From: Acidimicrobiales bacterium | Lineage (GTDB): Bacteria; Actinomycetota; Acidimicrobiia; Acidimicrobiales; SHLQ01 | Assembly (NCBI GenBank): GCA_020628865.1 | Contig: JAHDEJ010000028.1 | Span: 1 to 64,000, forward strand | Length of the DNA stretch: 64,000 bases | Reading direction: 5' to 3' | Shown here: positions 1 to 9,149 of the stretch, one piece after another | Numbering within the stretch: the first letter of the stretch is position 1 | Layout of the letters: the number at the start of each line of letters is the position of its first letter | Position numbers and translations under genes: made by a program | The notes under the pieces: generated by a model | The model's database searches: none | Told to the model about the DNA's origin: nothing | What the model saw: only the letters and a program-made list of their open reading frames with translations

Positions 1-31
1 GCCGAACTCGGTAAGTGAGCGAAGCGAACGA

Positions 32-1117
32 CTCTGACCCCTGGAGCGCTCTAGGTGTTGTAGCTGGGTTGGTTGTTGACGCGGCTGGCGGGTGGGCCGT
101 CGATCGCGGTGTGGTGTCTGTGATGGTTGTAGCGATGTAGCCACGGGTCAAGCGCGTTGGCTCGTTCGGTGTCTGAGTTCCAGAGTTGGGCGTAGGCCCA
201 TTCATCGAGCAATGTCCGGTTGAACCGCTCGACCTTGCCGTTCGTGGCCGGATGGTAGGGCTTGGTCCGGGTGTGCTCGATCCCGAGCTCGCCGCAACGC
301 TGCTTCCAGGCGATCGATCGGTAGCCGTTGCCGTTGTCGGTCAGGACCCGTTCGATCGTGATCCCGTGATCAGCGAACCAGACGACGGCCCGGTCCAGAA
401 ACGCGACACAGTTGATGGTGTTTTCGATGCCAGCGAACTCCGAGTAGGCGAGCCTCGAGTAGGCATCGATCGCGGTGTGGATGTGGGTGTAACCGAGGCC
501 TCGTTTGGCCATTGACCCGTTCCGGGTTCCCGTCCGGCCATGCACCCGATGGCCGCCCCCGTCAGGGATGCGGGCGAGTTTCTTGACGTCGATGTGGACG
601 AGTTGCCCGCAGCGGTCGGTTTCGATACGTCGGATCACGCGTCCGGTTGGCCGATCGATCCAGGACAGCCGGTTGAGGCCGTGACGGACCAGAACGCGGT
701 GAACAGTCGACGCGGGGACGTTCACGACGCCAGCGAGGCGGGCCGGTCCGAGCCGCTGGGATCGGCGGATCGAGATGATGCGTTGTTCGAGTTCGGGCGG
801 GGTTTGGTGTGGGCAGGTGTGTGGTCGTGATGACCGGTCCTCGAGCCCGGCCGTTCCTTCGTTGCGGTAGCGGTGCCACCACTTGTGCGCGGTTTGTCGT
901 GACACGTTCATTGACTCGGCGGTTGCGGTGATCGACCAGCCAGACTCGATCCGGCGGACAAGGCGAAGCCGCCCTTGTGGGGTGAGCGGGGCGTTACGGT
1001 GCATCAGAGCCTTCCTGGGGAGCGTGGTTCCTAGACAGCTCCACACTCGCTCAGGAGGCTCACCCCTCACACAACTACGTCAACAACGTCCCAAGACACA
1101 ACATCTAGGGGTCAGAG
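32..1117 (-). mobile_element. IS481-family insertion sequence
   Basis: An 11-bp perfect terminal inverted repeat (CTCTGACCCCT at 32-42; its complement at 1107-1117) brackets a single transposase gene, giving an element of about 1.09 kb, the usual IS481 size. The match continues loosely inward (a TGTTGT block follows on each side). I see no convincing target-site duplication, so the exact ends could be off by a few bases. The right end lies only 20 bp before the start codon of the next gene. Confidence 0.8.
51..1004 (-). CDS. IS481 family transposase
   Basis: DDE transposase that moves the surrounding insertion sequence. It has an N-terminal helix-turn-helix region of the kind common in IS481 proteins (LTPQGRLRLVRRI, then a WxHRYRxEG segment), followed by an rve integrase core. 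The first Asp is in HIDVKK, the second in LTDNGNGY, and the Glu in the NGKVERFNRTL motif after KPYHPAT. The ATG at 1004 fits family N-termini that begin MxHRNAPLTP; an upstream in-frame start at 1070 would reach into the inverted-repeat side and looks less natural. The frame is intact from start to stop, so the element may still be active. Confidence 0.88.
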   Translation of the reverse strand: MHRNAPLTPQGRLRLVRRIESGWSITATAESMNVSRQTAHKWWHRYRNEGTAGLEDRSSRPHTCPHQTPPELEQRIISIRRSQRLGPARLAGVVNVPASTVHRVLVRHGLNRLSWIDRPTGRVIRRIETDRCGQLVHIDVKKLARIPDGGGHRVHGRTGTRNGSMAKRGLGYTHIHTAIDAYSRLAYSEFAGIENTINCVAFLDRAVVWFADHGITIERVLTDNGNGYRSIAWKQRCGELGIEHTRTKPYHPATNGKVERFNRTLLDEWAYAQLWNSDTERANALDPWLHRYNHHRHHTAIDGPPASRVNNQPSYNT

Positions 1118-1137
1118 CCCTTTGGTACGTTCTTCGG

Positions 1138-1854
1138 ATGGAGACTTCGGAGTACCTTGCTCACCTTGGGACCGAGAGCCAGTCGTTCATCGACGCTGCG
1201 CTCGCCGCGCCGGATGCAGCCGTGCCGCAGTGCGGCGACTGGACCATGAGCGACCTGGCCACCCACACCGCCCGCGTGTGGACCATCGCCACCGTCAACG
1301 TTGAAGCCGCCAGCGCCGATCCCACCCCGCCCGGCGATGCACCCGAAGGAGCTCCCGCCGAGTGGCTGCCGGCCATCCGTCAGCGGATGCTCGACGTGCT
1401 CGGCGCCGCCGACCCCGCCGCACCGGCGTGGTCCTTCGCCTCGGCCTACCAGACCGCCGGATTCTGGCAGCGCCGGATGACGCAGGAAACGCTCGTCCAC
1501 CGATGGGACGCCCAGTACGCCGGTGGCGCCCCGCAGCCCATGGACGTCGACCTCGCCCGCGACGGCATCGACGAATACCTCAGCGTCGGCCTCCGCTTCT
1601 CCTCGGCCCGACCCAACCGCACCTACCCGTCGACCTCCCTCCACCTTCACTGCACCGACACGGACGGCGAATGGATGCTCGTCGGAAACGACGGACCGGA
1701 AGTCACCATCACCCACGAACACGGCAAGGGAGACGCGGCCGTTCGGGGTACCGCCGAAGCCCTCCTGCTCTGGATCTGGAACCGGCCCGGCGGCGACATC
1801 CAGATCTTCGGCGATGAAGCGGTCGCCTCCACCTGGCAACAACTCGCTCCCTGA
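1138..1854 (+). CDS. Maleylpyruvate isomerase/DinB-fold family protein (MDMPI type)
   Basis: A 238-residue protein of the actinobacterial mycothiol-dependent maleylpyruvate isomerase (MDMPI) family. It has an N-terminal four-helix DinB-like region (the CGDWTMSDLATHTARVW segment places a metal-ligand-type His) and a C-terminal sterol-carrier-like domain that ends with the typical LLLWIWNRPGGDIQIFGD motif. Most members of this family have no proven substrate, so the specific reaction is not known. The ATG at 1138 is chosen because homologues start near LxxLGxES; an open frame continues upstream only into the insertion sequence. The native promoter has probably been displaced by the IS, whose terminal repeat ends 20 bp upstream. 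Confidence 0.75.
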   Translation: METSEYLAHLGTESQSFIDAALAAPDAAVPQCGDWTMSDLATHTARVWTIATVNVEAASADPTPPGDAPEGAPAEWLPAIRQRMLDVLGAADPAAPAWSFASAYQTAGFWQRRMTQETLVHRWDAQYAGGAPQPMDVDLARDGIDEYLSVGLRFSSARPNRTYPSTSLHLHCTDTDGEWMLVGNDGPEVTITHEHGKGDAAVRGTAEALLLWIWNRPGGDIQIFGDEAVASTWQQLAP

Positions 1855-1908
1855 CCCGATGGGCCGAACGGCCCTCGGACCCTCCTCCCCTCCGCCGATT
1901 GGAGGGGC

Positions 1909-3876
1909 ATGTACAAGGGACAGATCTTCGGCGCGGCTGCACTCCTTCTCGTGCTTGCGATTGCGGTGGCCCTCAGCGGTGAGTCTCGCGACGCGTCTGC
2001 TGCCATCAACCACCAGGGACTCGTGGACCCCGCTCCGCAGACGGGCTGGCCCGTCATCCTCGGCACACCGACGATCACCAGCTTCGAGAACGGCTGCGAG
2101 GACGGCTGCGAGATTCCGCGTGAAACCCTGGCCGTCGAGCACATCGGCGACCACATCATCTCCGGCGGCAACTTCCAACACGTCGAACTCGCCGACGGCA
2201 CCGTCATCGACCAACCCCACCTGTTGATCGTCGACGCCGACACCAAGGAACCCGTCTGCACCAGGATCGACGTCAACGGTGAAGTCCTGGCGATCGCTCC
2301 CGGACCCACCGACAGCACCCTGGTGGTCGCCGGCCGCTTCTCCCAGGTGACCGGAGCCGACGGCAAGGCCCGCCCCCGCAAGCGCATTGCACTCCTCGAC
2401 CTCGACCTGTGCCGGGCCGACAAGAACTGGATCATCGGTGGCATCGATGCCCGGGTCACCGAGCTCGCCGTTCACGAGGACCGACTGTTCATCGGTGGCG
2501 ACTTCGAGACGATCGACGGCCGCATCATCGAGCACATCGCCGAGGCCAGCCTGACGACCGGTGAGATCGATCCGACGTTCAGCCTCGACTTCCAGGGCGA
2601 AGTCTCGAACCCGATCGTGGCGCTCGGTGTCAATGCCGACGGCAGCCGACTCCTCGTCGGCCATCGGACCGCGTGGATCTCTGGCGCCGCCCTCCGCGGC
2701 ACGGCGGTGATCGACATCAGCGACCCACTCAACGGACCGACGGTCACCCCGCATCGACTCGAGGAAACGACGATCGCCGCCTCGAAGTACTGGCTCATCC
2801 AGGACGCGGCCATTTCGCCGGACAGCAGCCACATCGCCATCGTCCAAGGCACCGTGACAACGGGCGACTACGTCCACCTGGTCCCCACCACCGAGGCACC
2901 AGGCCAGATCGCCTGGGCCCACTTCATGCGCGACTCCAGCTTTGGTGTCGGCGTGTCCGACAGCGCCGTGTACGTGAGCGGCCACTTCTGCAAGATCGAC
3001 GAAGGCCCGGGGATCACCGAACCCGGCACGCCACTCAACGGGTTCGACGGGTGCACCGGCGCCATCGAATTCGACGGGGGCGTCTGGCGCTCACAGCTCG
3101 CGGCCCTCGACCTGACCGACGGTACTCCCCTCGACTGGAACCCGGGATCGGATGCCTTCGTTGGCGGCCGCGTGGTCACCGTGACCGACCACGGCCTCCT
3201 CATCGGCTTCGATGGCGAACTGTCCGGAGGCGTCCGCACCGGCACCACTGCCTTCTACCCGATTGCCGGCAACCCGATCGACCCGGGTGATCCCGTCGAC
3301 CCGGTGGACCCGGTCGATCCCGTGGACCCCGTCGATCCGGGCGTGCAAACCTGCACCGCCACCATCGACCAGGGCGGCATCAGCCTCGAATGGACCGCAA
3401 TCGAAGGTGAAGACGTCTACAACGTCCGCGAGGGCGGAAGCTGGCGGGCGACCGTCGGCACGCTCGGCTGGACCACGACGATCGGCGACCCGGCGAACGA
3501 GTGGACGGTGCGCAGTCGCACCGGTGGCGTCACGACAGACACCCCATGCGACTTCGGAGACATCGATCCCGTGGACCCTGTCGATCCGGTCGACCCCGTC
3601 GACCCCGTCGACCCGGTTGTGCCGGAAGTGAACTGCACCATTGCCGTGAACGGCGAACAGGCAACCATCACCTGGTCGGCGATCGAGGGCGAGGATCTCT
3701 ATCAGGTTCGACGCCGCAGCGACGACGCGGTGACCTTCAAGTGGGTCGCCGAGGTGTCGGGCCTCGAGTACGTCGATGAACCGGGAGCCGGCGAGCACTC
3801 CTGGCAGCTCCGCAACCGCATGGACGGCGTCACCACGACGCACGACTGCACCCCGGACCCCGTGGCGGTGGGCTGA
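1909..3876 (+). CDS. Secreted beta-propeller-like protein with (PVD)n linkers and two Fn3-like domains
   Basis: A 655-residue exported protein. Residues 1-32 are a signal peptide (short basic start, hydrophobic core, cleavage near ASA-AI). Residues about 40-450 contain repeated IxGGxF-type motifs (ISGGNF, VVAGRF, FIGGDF) like delta-60/DUF5122 propeller blades. The C-terminus has two roughly 80-residue domains sharing the pattern CTxxxxxGxxxxxWxxIEGEDxYxVR. They are separated by two acidic PVDPVDP runs (DNA 3290-3345 and 3567-3618) that act as extended linkers. It is likely anchored or released outside the cell. No catalytic motif is visible and no function is assigned. A GGAGGGG ribosome-binding sequence lies immediately before the ATG. 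Confidence 0.7.
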   Translation: MYKGQIFGAAALLLVLAIAVALSGESRDASAAINHQGLVDPAPQTGWPVILGTPTITSFENGCEDGCEIPRETLAVEHIGDHIISGGNFQHVELADGTVIDQPHLLIVDADTKEPVCTRIDVNGEVLAIAPGPTDSTLVVAGRFSQVTGADGKARPRKRIALLDLDLCRADKNWIIGGIDARVTELAVHEDRLFIGGDFETIDGRIIEHIAEASLTTGEIDPTFSLDFQGEVSNPIVALGVNADGSRLLVGHRTAWISGAALRGTAVIDISDPLNGPTVTPHRLEETTIAASKYWLIQDAAISPDSSHIAIVQGTVTTGDYVHLVPTTEAPGQIAWAHFMRDSSFGVGVSDSAVYVSGHFCKIDEGPGITEPGTPLNGFDGCTGAIEFDGGVWRSQLAALDLTDGTPLDWNPGSDAFVGGRVVTVTDHGLLIGFDGELSGGVRTGTTAFYPIAGNPIDPGDPVDPVDPVDPVDPVDPGVQTCTATIDQGGISLEWTAIEGEDVYNVREGGSWRATVGTLGWTTTIGDPANEWTVRSRTGGVTTDTPCDFGDIDPVDPVDPVDPVDPVDPVVPEVNCTIAVNGEQATITWSAIEGEDLYQVRRRSDDAVTFKWVAEVSGLEYVDEPGAGEHSWQLRNRMDGVTTTHDCTPDPVAVG

Positions 3877-3900
3877 CCTGACGCCTGCAAGAATCGGGGC

Positions 3901-5130
3901 ATGACCGAGCTCGATCTCACCTTCGTCCGCTCCCAGTTCCCGGCGTTCTCCGAAGCGTCACTCGAGGGATGGGCGTTCTTCGAGAACGCCGGCGGTTCGT
4001 ATGCGTGCCGTCAGACGATCGACCGCTTGACGCGCTTCTACACCGAAACCAAGGTCCAGCCGTACGCCCCGTACCCGGCGTCCACGCAGGCCGGCAACGA
4101 GATGGACGACGCCCATGTGCGGCTCGCCGCGCTCATGAACGTGGGGGACGACGAGCTGCTGATTGGCCCGTCCACGTCGCAGAACACCTACACGCTCGCC
4201 CACGCCTTCCGGGCCGGTTGGGACGAGGGCGACGAGCTGATCGTCACCAACCAGGACCACGAGGCGAACTCCGGTGCGTGGCGGCGACTTGAGGCCACGG
4301 GCATCACCGTGCGCGAGTGGTCGGTCCACCCCGACACCGGCGTGCTCGATCCGGCTGACCTCGCCGAACTGCTCAACGACCACACCCGGCTGGTCGCCTT
4401 CCCCCACTGCTCGAACATCGTCGCCCACATCAACCCGGTTCGCGAGGTGTGCGACATGGTTCGTGCGGCCGGGGCGGTGTCGGTCGTGGACGGTGTGTCC
4501 GCGGCACCGCATGGCCTGCCCGACGTCGACGCGCTCGGCGCCGACATCTACCTCTTCTCCGCCTACAAGACCTGCGGGCCCCACCAGGGTGTGATGACGG
4601 TTCGGCGCTCCGTCAACGACGGCCTGGCCAACCAGAGCCACTGGTTCAACGAGGGCAGCATCCGCAAGCGCCTCGTCCCGGCCGGGCCGGATCATGCACA
4701 GGTCGCCGCGTGCAACGGCATGGCCGACTACATCGACCTGCTCCACGAGCACCACTTCGACGACGGCGCGCCGGCGGCCGATCGGGGCCGACGGGTGCAC
4801 GACCTGATGCGTGCGCACGAGACCACCCTCGTCACTCCCCTGCTCGAGTACCTCGATGGCCGCGACGACGTCCGCATCATGGGACCCGCAGACCCGACCG
4901 TCCGAGTCCCGACCGTTGCCTTCGTTCCCGACGGTCATGCGCCATCTGCGGTCGCCTCCCGATTGAGCGAACATCGGGTCATGGCAGGTGCCGGAGACTT
5001 CTACGCCGTTCGCCTCATCGAAGCGATGGGCCAACCGGCGAGCGAAGGCGTCGTGCGGCTCTCGTTCGTGCACTACACGAGCCCGGCGGAGATCACGCAG
5101 GCGATCGAGGCGCTGGAAGCCGTCCTCTAG
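3901..5130 (+). CDS. Class V aminotransferase / cysteine desulfurase-like PLP enzyme
   Basis: A PLP-dependent fold type I enzyme of 409 residues. The phosphate/ring-binding region is around GPSTSQNTY (residues 89-97), the PLP-nitrogen Asp is in VVDGVS (Asp197), and the Schiff-base lysine is in the SAYKTCGPHQG motif (Lys223). The architecture is that of SufS/CsdA-like proteins, but no conserved Cys loop for sulfur transfer is evident and no suf/isc gene is nearby, so the substrate is not assigned. It is monocistronic and convergent with pgl, with which it shares a 4-bp CTAG stop overlap. Confidence 0.8.
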   Translation: MTELDLTFVRSQFPAFSEASLEGWAFFENAGGSYACRQTIDRLTRFYTETKVQPYAPYPASTQAGNEMDDAHVRLAALMNVGDDELLIGPSTSQNTYTLAHAFRAGWDEGDELIVTNQDHEANSGAWRRLEATGITVREWSVHPDTGVLDPADLAELLNDHTRLVAFPHCSNIVAHINPVREVCDMVRAAGAVSVVDGVSAAPHGLPDVDALGADIYLFSAYKTCGPHQGVMTVRRSVNDGLANQSHWFNEGSIRKRLVPAGPDHAQVAACNGMADYIDLLHEHHFDDGAPAADRGRRVHDLMRAHETTLVTPLLEYLDGRDDVRIMGPADPTVRVPTVAFVPDGHAPSAVASRLSEHRVMAGAGDFYAVRLIEAMGQPASEGVVRLSFVHYTSPAEITQAIEALEAVL

Positions 5131-5828
5131 GTGGCGCTGAACGCCGCTTCGTCGACCAGCACCGTGGCACGGGCCTGCGTGGGCAGCGTCGCCGGAATCG
5201 CCGGGTCGGCGTTCAGGTACTGCGACAGCGCCGGGCCCTTGTCTTCACCTGCGATCACCCACAACTGGTGCTTGGCCCGATCCAGCACCGGCCAGGTCAG
5301 CGACAGTCGGCGGCGCCCGTTGTAGACCTCGGTCGGCGCCACATCCCGATCGTCGACCGCAAGAATCGGATCGTCCGGGATGAGCGACGCGGTGTGTCCG
5401 TCGCTGCCGAGCCCGAGCTGCACCAGATCGAACACCACGGGAGAGCCTGCGATGCGATCGACCGTGGCTGCGTAGTCGCTGGCCGCTGCGTCGAGGTCCT
5501 CATCGGTCGCGGGCATGAGCCAGACTCCGCCCACGTCGTGCCGAGACCGGAACGAGTCGGTGAGGAGCGCCTCATCGAGCATCGTGGCGTTGCGGTCCGG
5601 GTCACCGTCCGGTGCCACCCGTTCGTCGACCTGAAAGAGATGGATGCGTTCCCAGTCCACACCCGGCCGCTCGGCAAGCACCTCCAGCATCCGTCGCGGC
5701 GTCGAACCGCCCGAGATCGCGAGCGTGAAGATGCCACGTTCGTCGATCGACTGATTCGCGATCTCGACGATCACATCGACCGCCCGCTCGGCGAGCGCTT
5801 CGCGGTCCGCCACCACCTCGAGCATCAT
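5127..5828 (-). CDS. pgl: 6-phosphogluconolactonase
   Basis: Hydrolyses 6-phosphogluconolactone to 6-phosphogluconate, the second step of the oxidative pentose phosphate pathway, in the cytosol. Length (233 residues) and motifs fit the SOL/DevB family: LAISGGSTP near residue 40, the FQVDERVAP motif, the RNATM segment and the [13 protein letters not shown] motif. It is the last gene of a leftward gnd-zwf-pgl operon. The start ATG overlaps the zwf stop codon (ATGA), which implies translational coupling. A second ATG directly follows, so the start could be one codon later. Confidence 0.92.
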   Translation of the reverse strand: MMLEVVADREALAERAVDVIVEIANQSIDERGIFTLAISGGSTPRRMLEVLAERPGVDWERIHLFQVDERVAPDGDPDRNATMLDEALLTDSFRSRHDVGGVWLMPATDEDLDAAASDYAATVDRIAGSPVVFDLVQLGLGSDGHTASLIPDDPILAVDDRDVAPTEVYNGRRRLSLTWPVLDRAKHQLWVIAGEDKGPALSQYLNADPAIPATLPTQARATVLVDEAAFSAT

Positions 5829-7207
5829 GCGTCGGGTATCCCTCCGAAACGCTCCGCCTCCGCCGGACCCCACGAACCGGCCGGGTACGGCAGGACCGGA
5901 TGGATCGGTTCGAGCATCGGCTCGACGATCCGCCACGCCTCCTCGACACCATCCTGACGAGCGAAGAGGCGCTCATCGCCGATGATGGCATCGGCCATCA
6001 GCCGCTCGTAGGCGTCGGGGCCGTCGCCACCGAGTTGCGCTTCGTAGTCGACGGTCATGTCGACTGCACGGCTCACCATCTCCATGCCCGGCACCTTCGC
6101 CTGCATCGAGAGCGTGATGTTGTCGTCCGGCTTCATCCGGAAACGCAGACGGCTGGGCTCCGGACACTCGTCGACGTCGGCGAACAGCATGCTCGGCGGC
6201 TGCTTGAATTCGACAACCGCCTCGGTGACCGTCTTCGCCATCGACTTTCCGGCCCGGATGTAGAAGGGCACGCCGGCCCATCGCCACGAGTCGATCTCGA
6301 TCTGCATTGCGGCGAAGGTCTCCGTGTCCGATCCCGGCTCGACGCCCTTCTCGTCCTGATATCCCTCGACCTGCCCGCGCACGACCAGCTCCGGGTCGAG
6401 CGGCTTCATGGCACGGAACACCTTCACCTTCTCGTCCCGAAGCGCCCCGGGGTCCTTCGACGACGGCGGCTCCATTGCAAGCAGCGCGACCATCTGCAGC
6501 AGATGGTTCTGCACGACATCACGGATGGCACCGACCTGGTCGTAGAAGGCGCCGCGACCCTCGATGCCGAATGCCTCCGCCATCGTGATCGTGACCGACT
6601 CGACGTGATGGCGGTTCCACACCGGCTCCAACAGCGAGTTGGCGAAGCGGAACACCATGAGGTTCTGCACCGGCTCCTTCCCGAGGAAGTGATCGATGCG
6701 GAAGATCTGGGACTCGTCGAGGTGCTTGTGCAGCGTGGCGTTCAGCTCCCGAGCGCTGGCGAGATCCCGACCGAACGGCTTCTCGACCACGACCCGACCC
6801 CGATCGGTCATGCCCACGCCGGCCATGCCCTCGACGACGTCGTCGAAGAGGCTCGGCGGGATGGCGAGGAAGGAGACCGGCACCTTGGCCCCCTCGGTGA
6901 GCTCGGCGACGCGGGTCCACGTGGACGCGTTCGTGTAGTCGCCTGAGAGGTAGCGGAGACGGGAACACAGTGCGTCGAGCGCATCGCCGTCAACGTCATC
7001 GCCGAGCTTCTCGACGACGGACTCGCGGGCGCGGTCCCGCAGATCGTCGTCGCTCCAATCGCTTCGGGCGATGCCGACGACTGGCATGTCGACCCGACCC
7101 TCGCGGGTCAGCTCGTAGAGCGCAGGAAAGAGCTTCTTGCGTGCGAGGTCGCCGGTGGCGCCGAACAGCAGGAAGGCGTCCGCCGGTGCCGGGGAGGCGT
7201 CGGTCAT
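5825..7207 (-). CDS. zwf: Glucose-6-phosphate 1-dehydrogenase
   Basis: Oxidises glucose 6-phosphate to 6-phosphogluconolactone with NAD(P)+. The N-terminal dinucleotide motif is [16 protein letters not shown], and the active-site signature RIDHFLGKE carries the substrate-binding Lys and catalytic His. At 460 residues it is somewhat shorter than the usual 480-510, mostly through a compact N-terminus. The ATG at 7207 is chosen because only two codons precede the GATGDL region in most homologues; an open frame extends further upstream into gnd. It sits 1 bp after the gnd stop and overlaps pgl, so the three genes are almost certainly one transcript. Confidence 0.93.
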   Translation of the reverse strand: MTDASPAPADAFLLFGATGDLARKKLFPALYELTREGRVDMPVVGIARSDWSDDDLRDRARESVVEKLGDDVDGDALDALCSRLRYLSGDYTNASTWTRVAELTEGAKVPVSFLAIPPSLFDDVVEGMAGVGMTDRGRVVVEKPFGRDLASARELNATLHKHLDESQIFRIDHFLGKEPVQNLMVFRFANSLLEPVWNRHHVESVTITMAEAFGIEGRGAFYDQVGAIRDVVQNHLLQMVALLAMEPPSSKDPGALRDEKVKVFRAMKPLDPELVVRGQVEGYQDEKGVEPGSDTETFAAMQIEIDSWRWAGVPFYIRAGKSMAKTVTEAVVEFKQPPSMLFADVDECPEPSRLRFRMKPDDNITLSMQAKVPGMEMVSRAVDMTVDYEAQLGGDGPDAYERLMADAIIGDERLFARQDGVEEAWRIVEPMLEPIHPVLPYPAGSWGPAEAERFGGIPDA

Positions 7208-7208
7208 G

Positions 7209-8222
7209 TCAGTCCGCCTTCTTCTCGTGATGACCACCGAATTCCTTGCGCATGGCCGACAGCACCTTGTTCGCGTACTCGTCGTTGTCGCGGCTGGCGA
7301 ACCGATCGAACAGCGAAGCCGAAATGACGGATACGGGCACACCCAGCTCGACGCCGGCCTGCACGGTCCAGCGACCCTGGCCGGAATCGGACACCCGACC
7401 CTCGAATGCTTCCAGGTCCGGATCGTTCGCAAGCGCGTGGGCGGTCAGGTCGATGAGCCAACTGGCGATCACCGAACCGCGTCGCCAGACCTGGGTGATG
7501 GCGGTCGTGTCGAAGTCGTACTGGAAGTACTTGGGATCGCGCAGTGGCGACGTCTCGGCGTCCGCCTGCCGCTCTTCGGTACCGGCGTCGGCGCCTTCGA
7601 GAATGCCGAGCCCTTCCGCGATCGCCGCCATCATTCCGTATTCGATGCCGTTGTGGATCATCTTGACGAAGTGACCGGCGCCGTTGGGTCCGCAATGCAG
7701 CCAGCCGGCCTCGCCCGGGCGTTCGGGACCATCATCGATCGTGCGCTCCGCCGCAGCCATGCCCGGAGCGAGCGTGGCGAAGATCGGTTCGAGGTGGGCG
7801 ACGGTATCGTCCTCACCGCCGATCATGAGCGAGAAGCCCCGCTCCTCGCCGTACACCCCACCCGAGGTGCCGATGTCCACGTAGTGGATGCCGCGTTCGG
7901 CGAGCTCCTCGGCCTTGTCGACATCGTCCTTCCAGTTCGAGTTGCCGCCATCGATGATGATGTCGCCGGCCTCGAAGTGCTGGGCGACCGCGTCGACGGT
8001 GGAGCCCACGAAGGCCGCGGGCACCATGACCCAGGCGATCCGGGGCGCCTCGAGTGCTGCGGCGAACTCCTCGAGGCTGTACGTGCCGACGGCGCCGTCC
8101 TCGACGATCTCGTCGACGGCCTCCGAGCTGATGTCGTAGGCGACCGTCGTGTGGCCGCCCGCCATCAGGCGACGGGAGAGTCCTGCGCCCATGCGACCGA
8201 TGCCGACCATTCCTACCTGCAT
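7209..8222 (-). CDS. gnd: 6-phosphogluconate dehydrogenase, short (decarboxylating) form
   Basis: Converts 6-phosphogluconate to ribulose 5-phosphate and CO2. The Rossmann motif [13 protein letters not shown] is at the N-terminus, the IDGGNSNW substrate motif follows, and the catalytic lysine is in the [16 protein letters not shown] segment. At 337 residues it is the short YqeC-type form rather than the 470-residue E. coli form; short forms are often NAD-dependent. GAGAGGA precedes the ATG by 6 bases. First gene of the leftward gnd-zwf-pgl operon and divergent from the PrmA-like gene, with only 36 bp between the start codons. Confidence 0.92.
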   Translation of the reverse strand: MQVGMVGIGRMGAGLSRRLMAGGHTTVAYDISSEAVDEIVEDGAVGTYSLEEFAAALEAPRIAWVMVPAAFVGSTVDAVAQHFEAGDIIIDGGNSNWKDDVDKAEELAERGIHYVDIGTSGGVYGEERGFSLMIGGEDDTVAHLEPIFATLAPGMAAAERTIDDGPERPGEAGWLHCGPNGAGHFVKMIHNGIEYGMMAAIAEGLGILEGADAGTEERQADAETSPLRDPKYFQYDFDTTAITQVWRRGSVIASWLIDLTAHALANDPDLEAFEGRVSDSGQGRWTVQAGVELGVPVSVISASLFDRFASRDNDEYANKVLSAMRKEFGGHHEKKAD

Positions 8223-8258
8223 TGCGAATCCTCTCGTCGGGGGCCTGTGAAACCCATC

Positions 8259-9149
8259 ATGGCCGCAACTGCTTCCCCGGGTGGGCGTTTGCGCCGGTTC
8301 ATCGTCACGCTTGACGTCGTGTCGAGTTCTGCACCGGAAGAGCCGGTCCTCACCTGCGAAGTCGCAACCGACCTCGCAGAACTGGTCTCCGTCCTGCTCT
8401 TCGAGCACGGTGCGCTGGCGGTCGGCGAAGAACCGGCCGGCGACACCGTGCTGCTACGCGCCGGGTTCTCCACCGAGGCGGAGGCTCGTGGCGCGGCGGA
8501 AGCGATTCGGTCGTGGACCGTCGCCGCGGTCGACATGGTCGCCCCGACCTGGCAGGACGAACAACGCGTCGGCCTCGCCCCCGTCCTGGCCGGCGAGTGG
8601 TTCGTCACCACGCCCGAGTCCGATGATCCGGCGCCACCCGACACGACGCACCTGCGAATCGACCCCGGTCGCGCCTTCGGGCACGGGGCCCACCCCTCGA
8701 CCCGCCTCCTGCTCGAGTTGTTGCCAGCGGCGGTGTCGCCGTCCGATCGGGTGATCGACGTCGGAACCGGAACCGGCGTGCTCGCGCTCGCCGCGGCGAG
8801 TTGCGGCGCCGCAGTGCTTGCCGTCGACGTCGATCCGGTGGCCGTCGAGTGCGCCCGGTCGAACGTCGATCGAAACGGCACCTCGGGATCGGTGCAGGTC
8901 GCCCTGGTCGACGGCGGTTCGATGCCGGTCGTCGAGAACCACGATCTGGCGTTCGTGAACGTGACGATCGACCAACACCGCCGGATCGCCCCGTCCTTGG
9001 TCCACGTTTCAGACGTGCTGGTGTCCGGTCTCCTCGAGCACCAATTCGAGGAGGCGTGTTCGCTGTACGACCGCCGGGTGAAGGCGACGCGACGGGACGA
9101 TGGTTGGGTGGCGGCCTGGTTGAGCGCCGGAGCGACCGACGGCGGCTAG
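8259..9149 (+). CDS. PrmA-like methyltransferase (ribosomal protein L11 methyltransferase family)
   Basis: An S-adenosylmethionine-dependent class I methyltransferase resembling PrmA. The N-terminal half carries the PrmA-type insertion (LFEHGALAVGEE region). A substrate/SAM approach motif GRAFGHGAHPSTRLLLELL precedes motif I (VIDVGTGTGVLALAAASCGA) and the acidic motif II Asp (VDVDPVAVECA). PrmA trimethylates ribosomal protein L11; specificity here is inferred from resemblance only, and the PrmA motif-IV NILA segment reads FVNVTID. The start is uncertain: the ATG at 8259 or a GTG shortly downstream. It is convergent with the next gene, sharing a CTAG stop overlap. Confidence 0.75.
   Translation: MAATASPGGRLRRFIVTLDVVSSSAPEEPVLTCEVATDLAELVSVLLFEHGALAVGEEPAGDTVLLRAGFSTEAEARGAAEAIRSWTVAAVDMVAPTWQDEQRVGLAPVLAGEWFVTTPESDDPAPPDTTHLRIDPGRAFGHGAHPSTRLLLELLPAAVSPSDRVIDVGTGTGVLALAAASCGAAVLAVDVDPVAVECARSNVDRNGTSGSVQVALVDGGSMPVVENHDLAFVNVTIDQHRRIAPSLVHVSDVLVSGLLEHQFEEACSLYDRRVKATRRDDGWVAAWLSAGATDGG

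Noticed and set aside
1105..2985. A 626-codon open frame on the minus strand
   Set aside because: It is antisense to two well-supported plus-strand genes, is Gly/Val/Arg/Asp-rich without domain motifs, and reflects high-GC codon bias.
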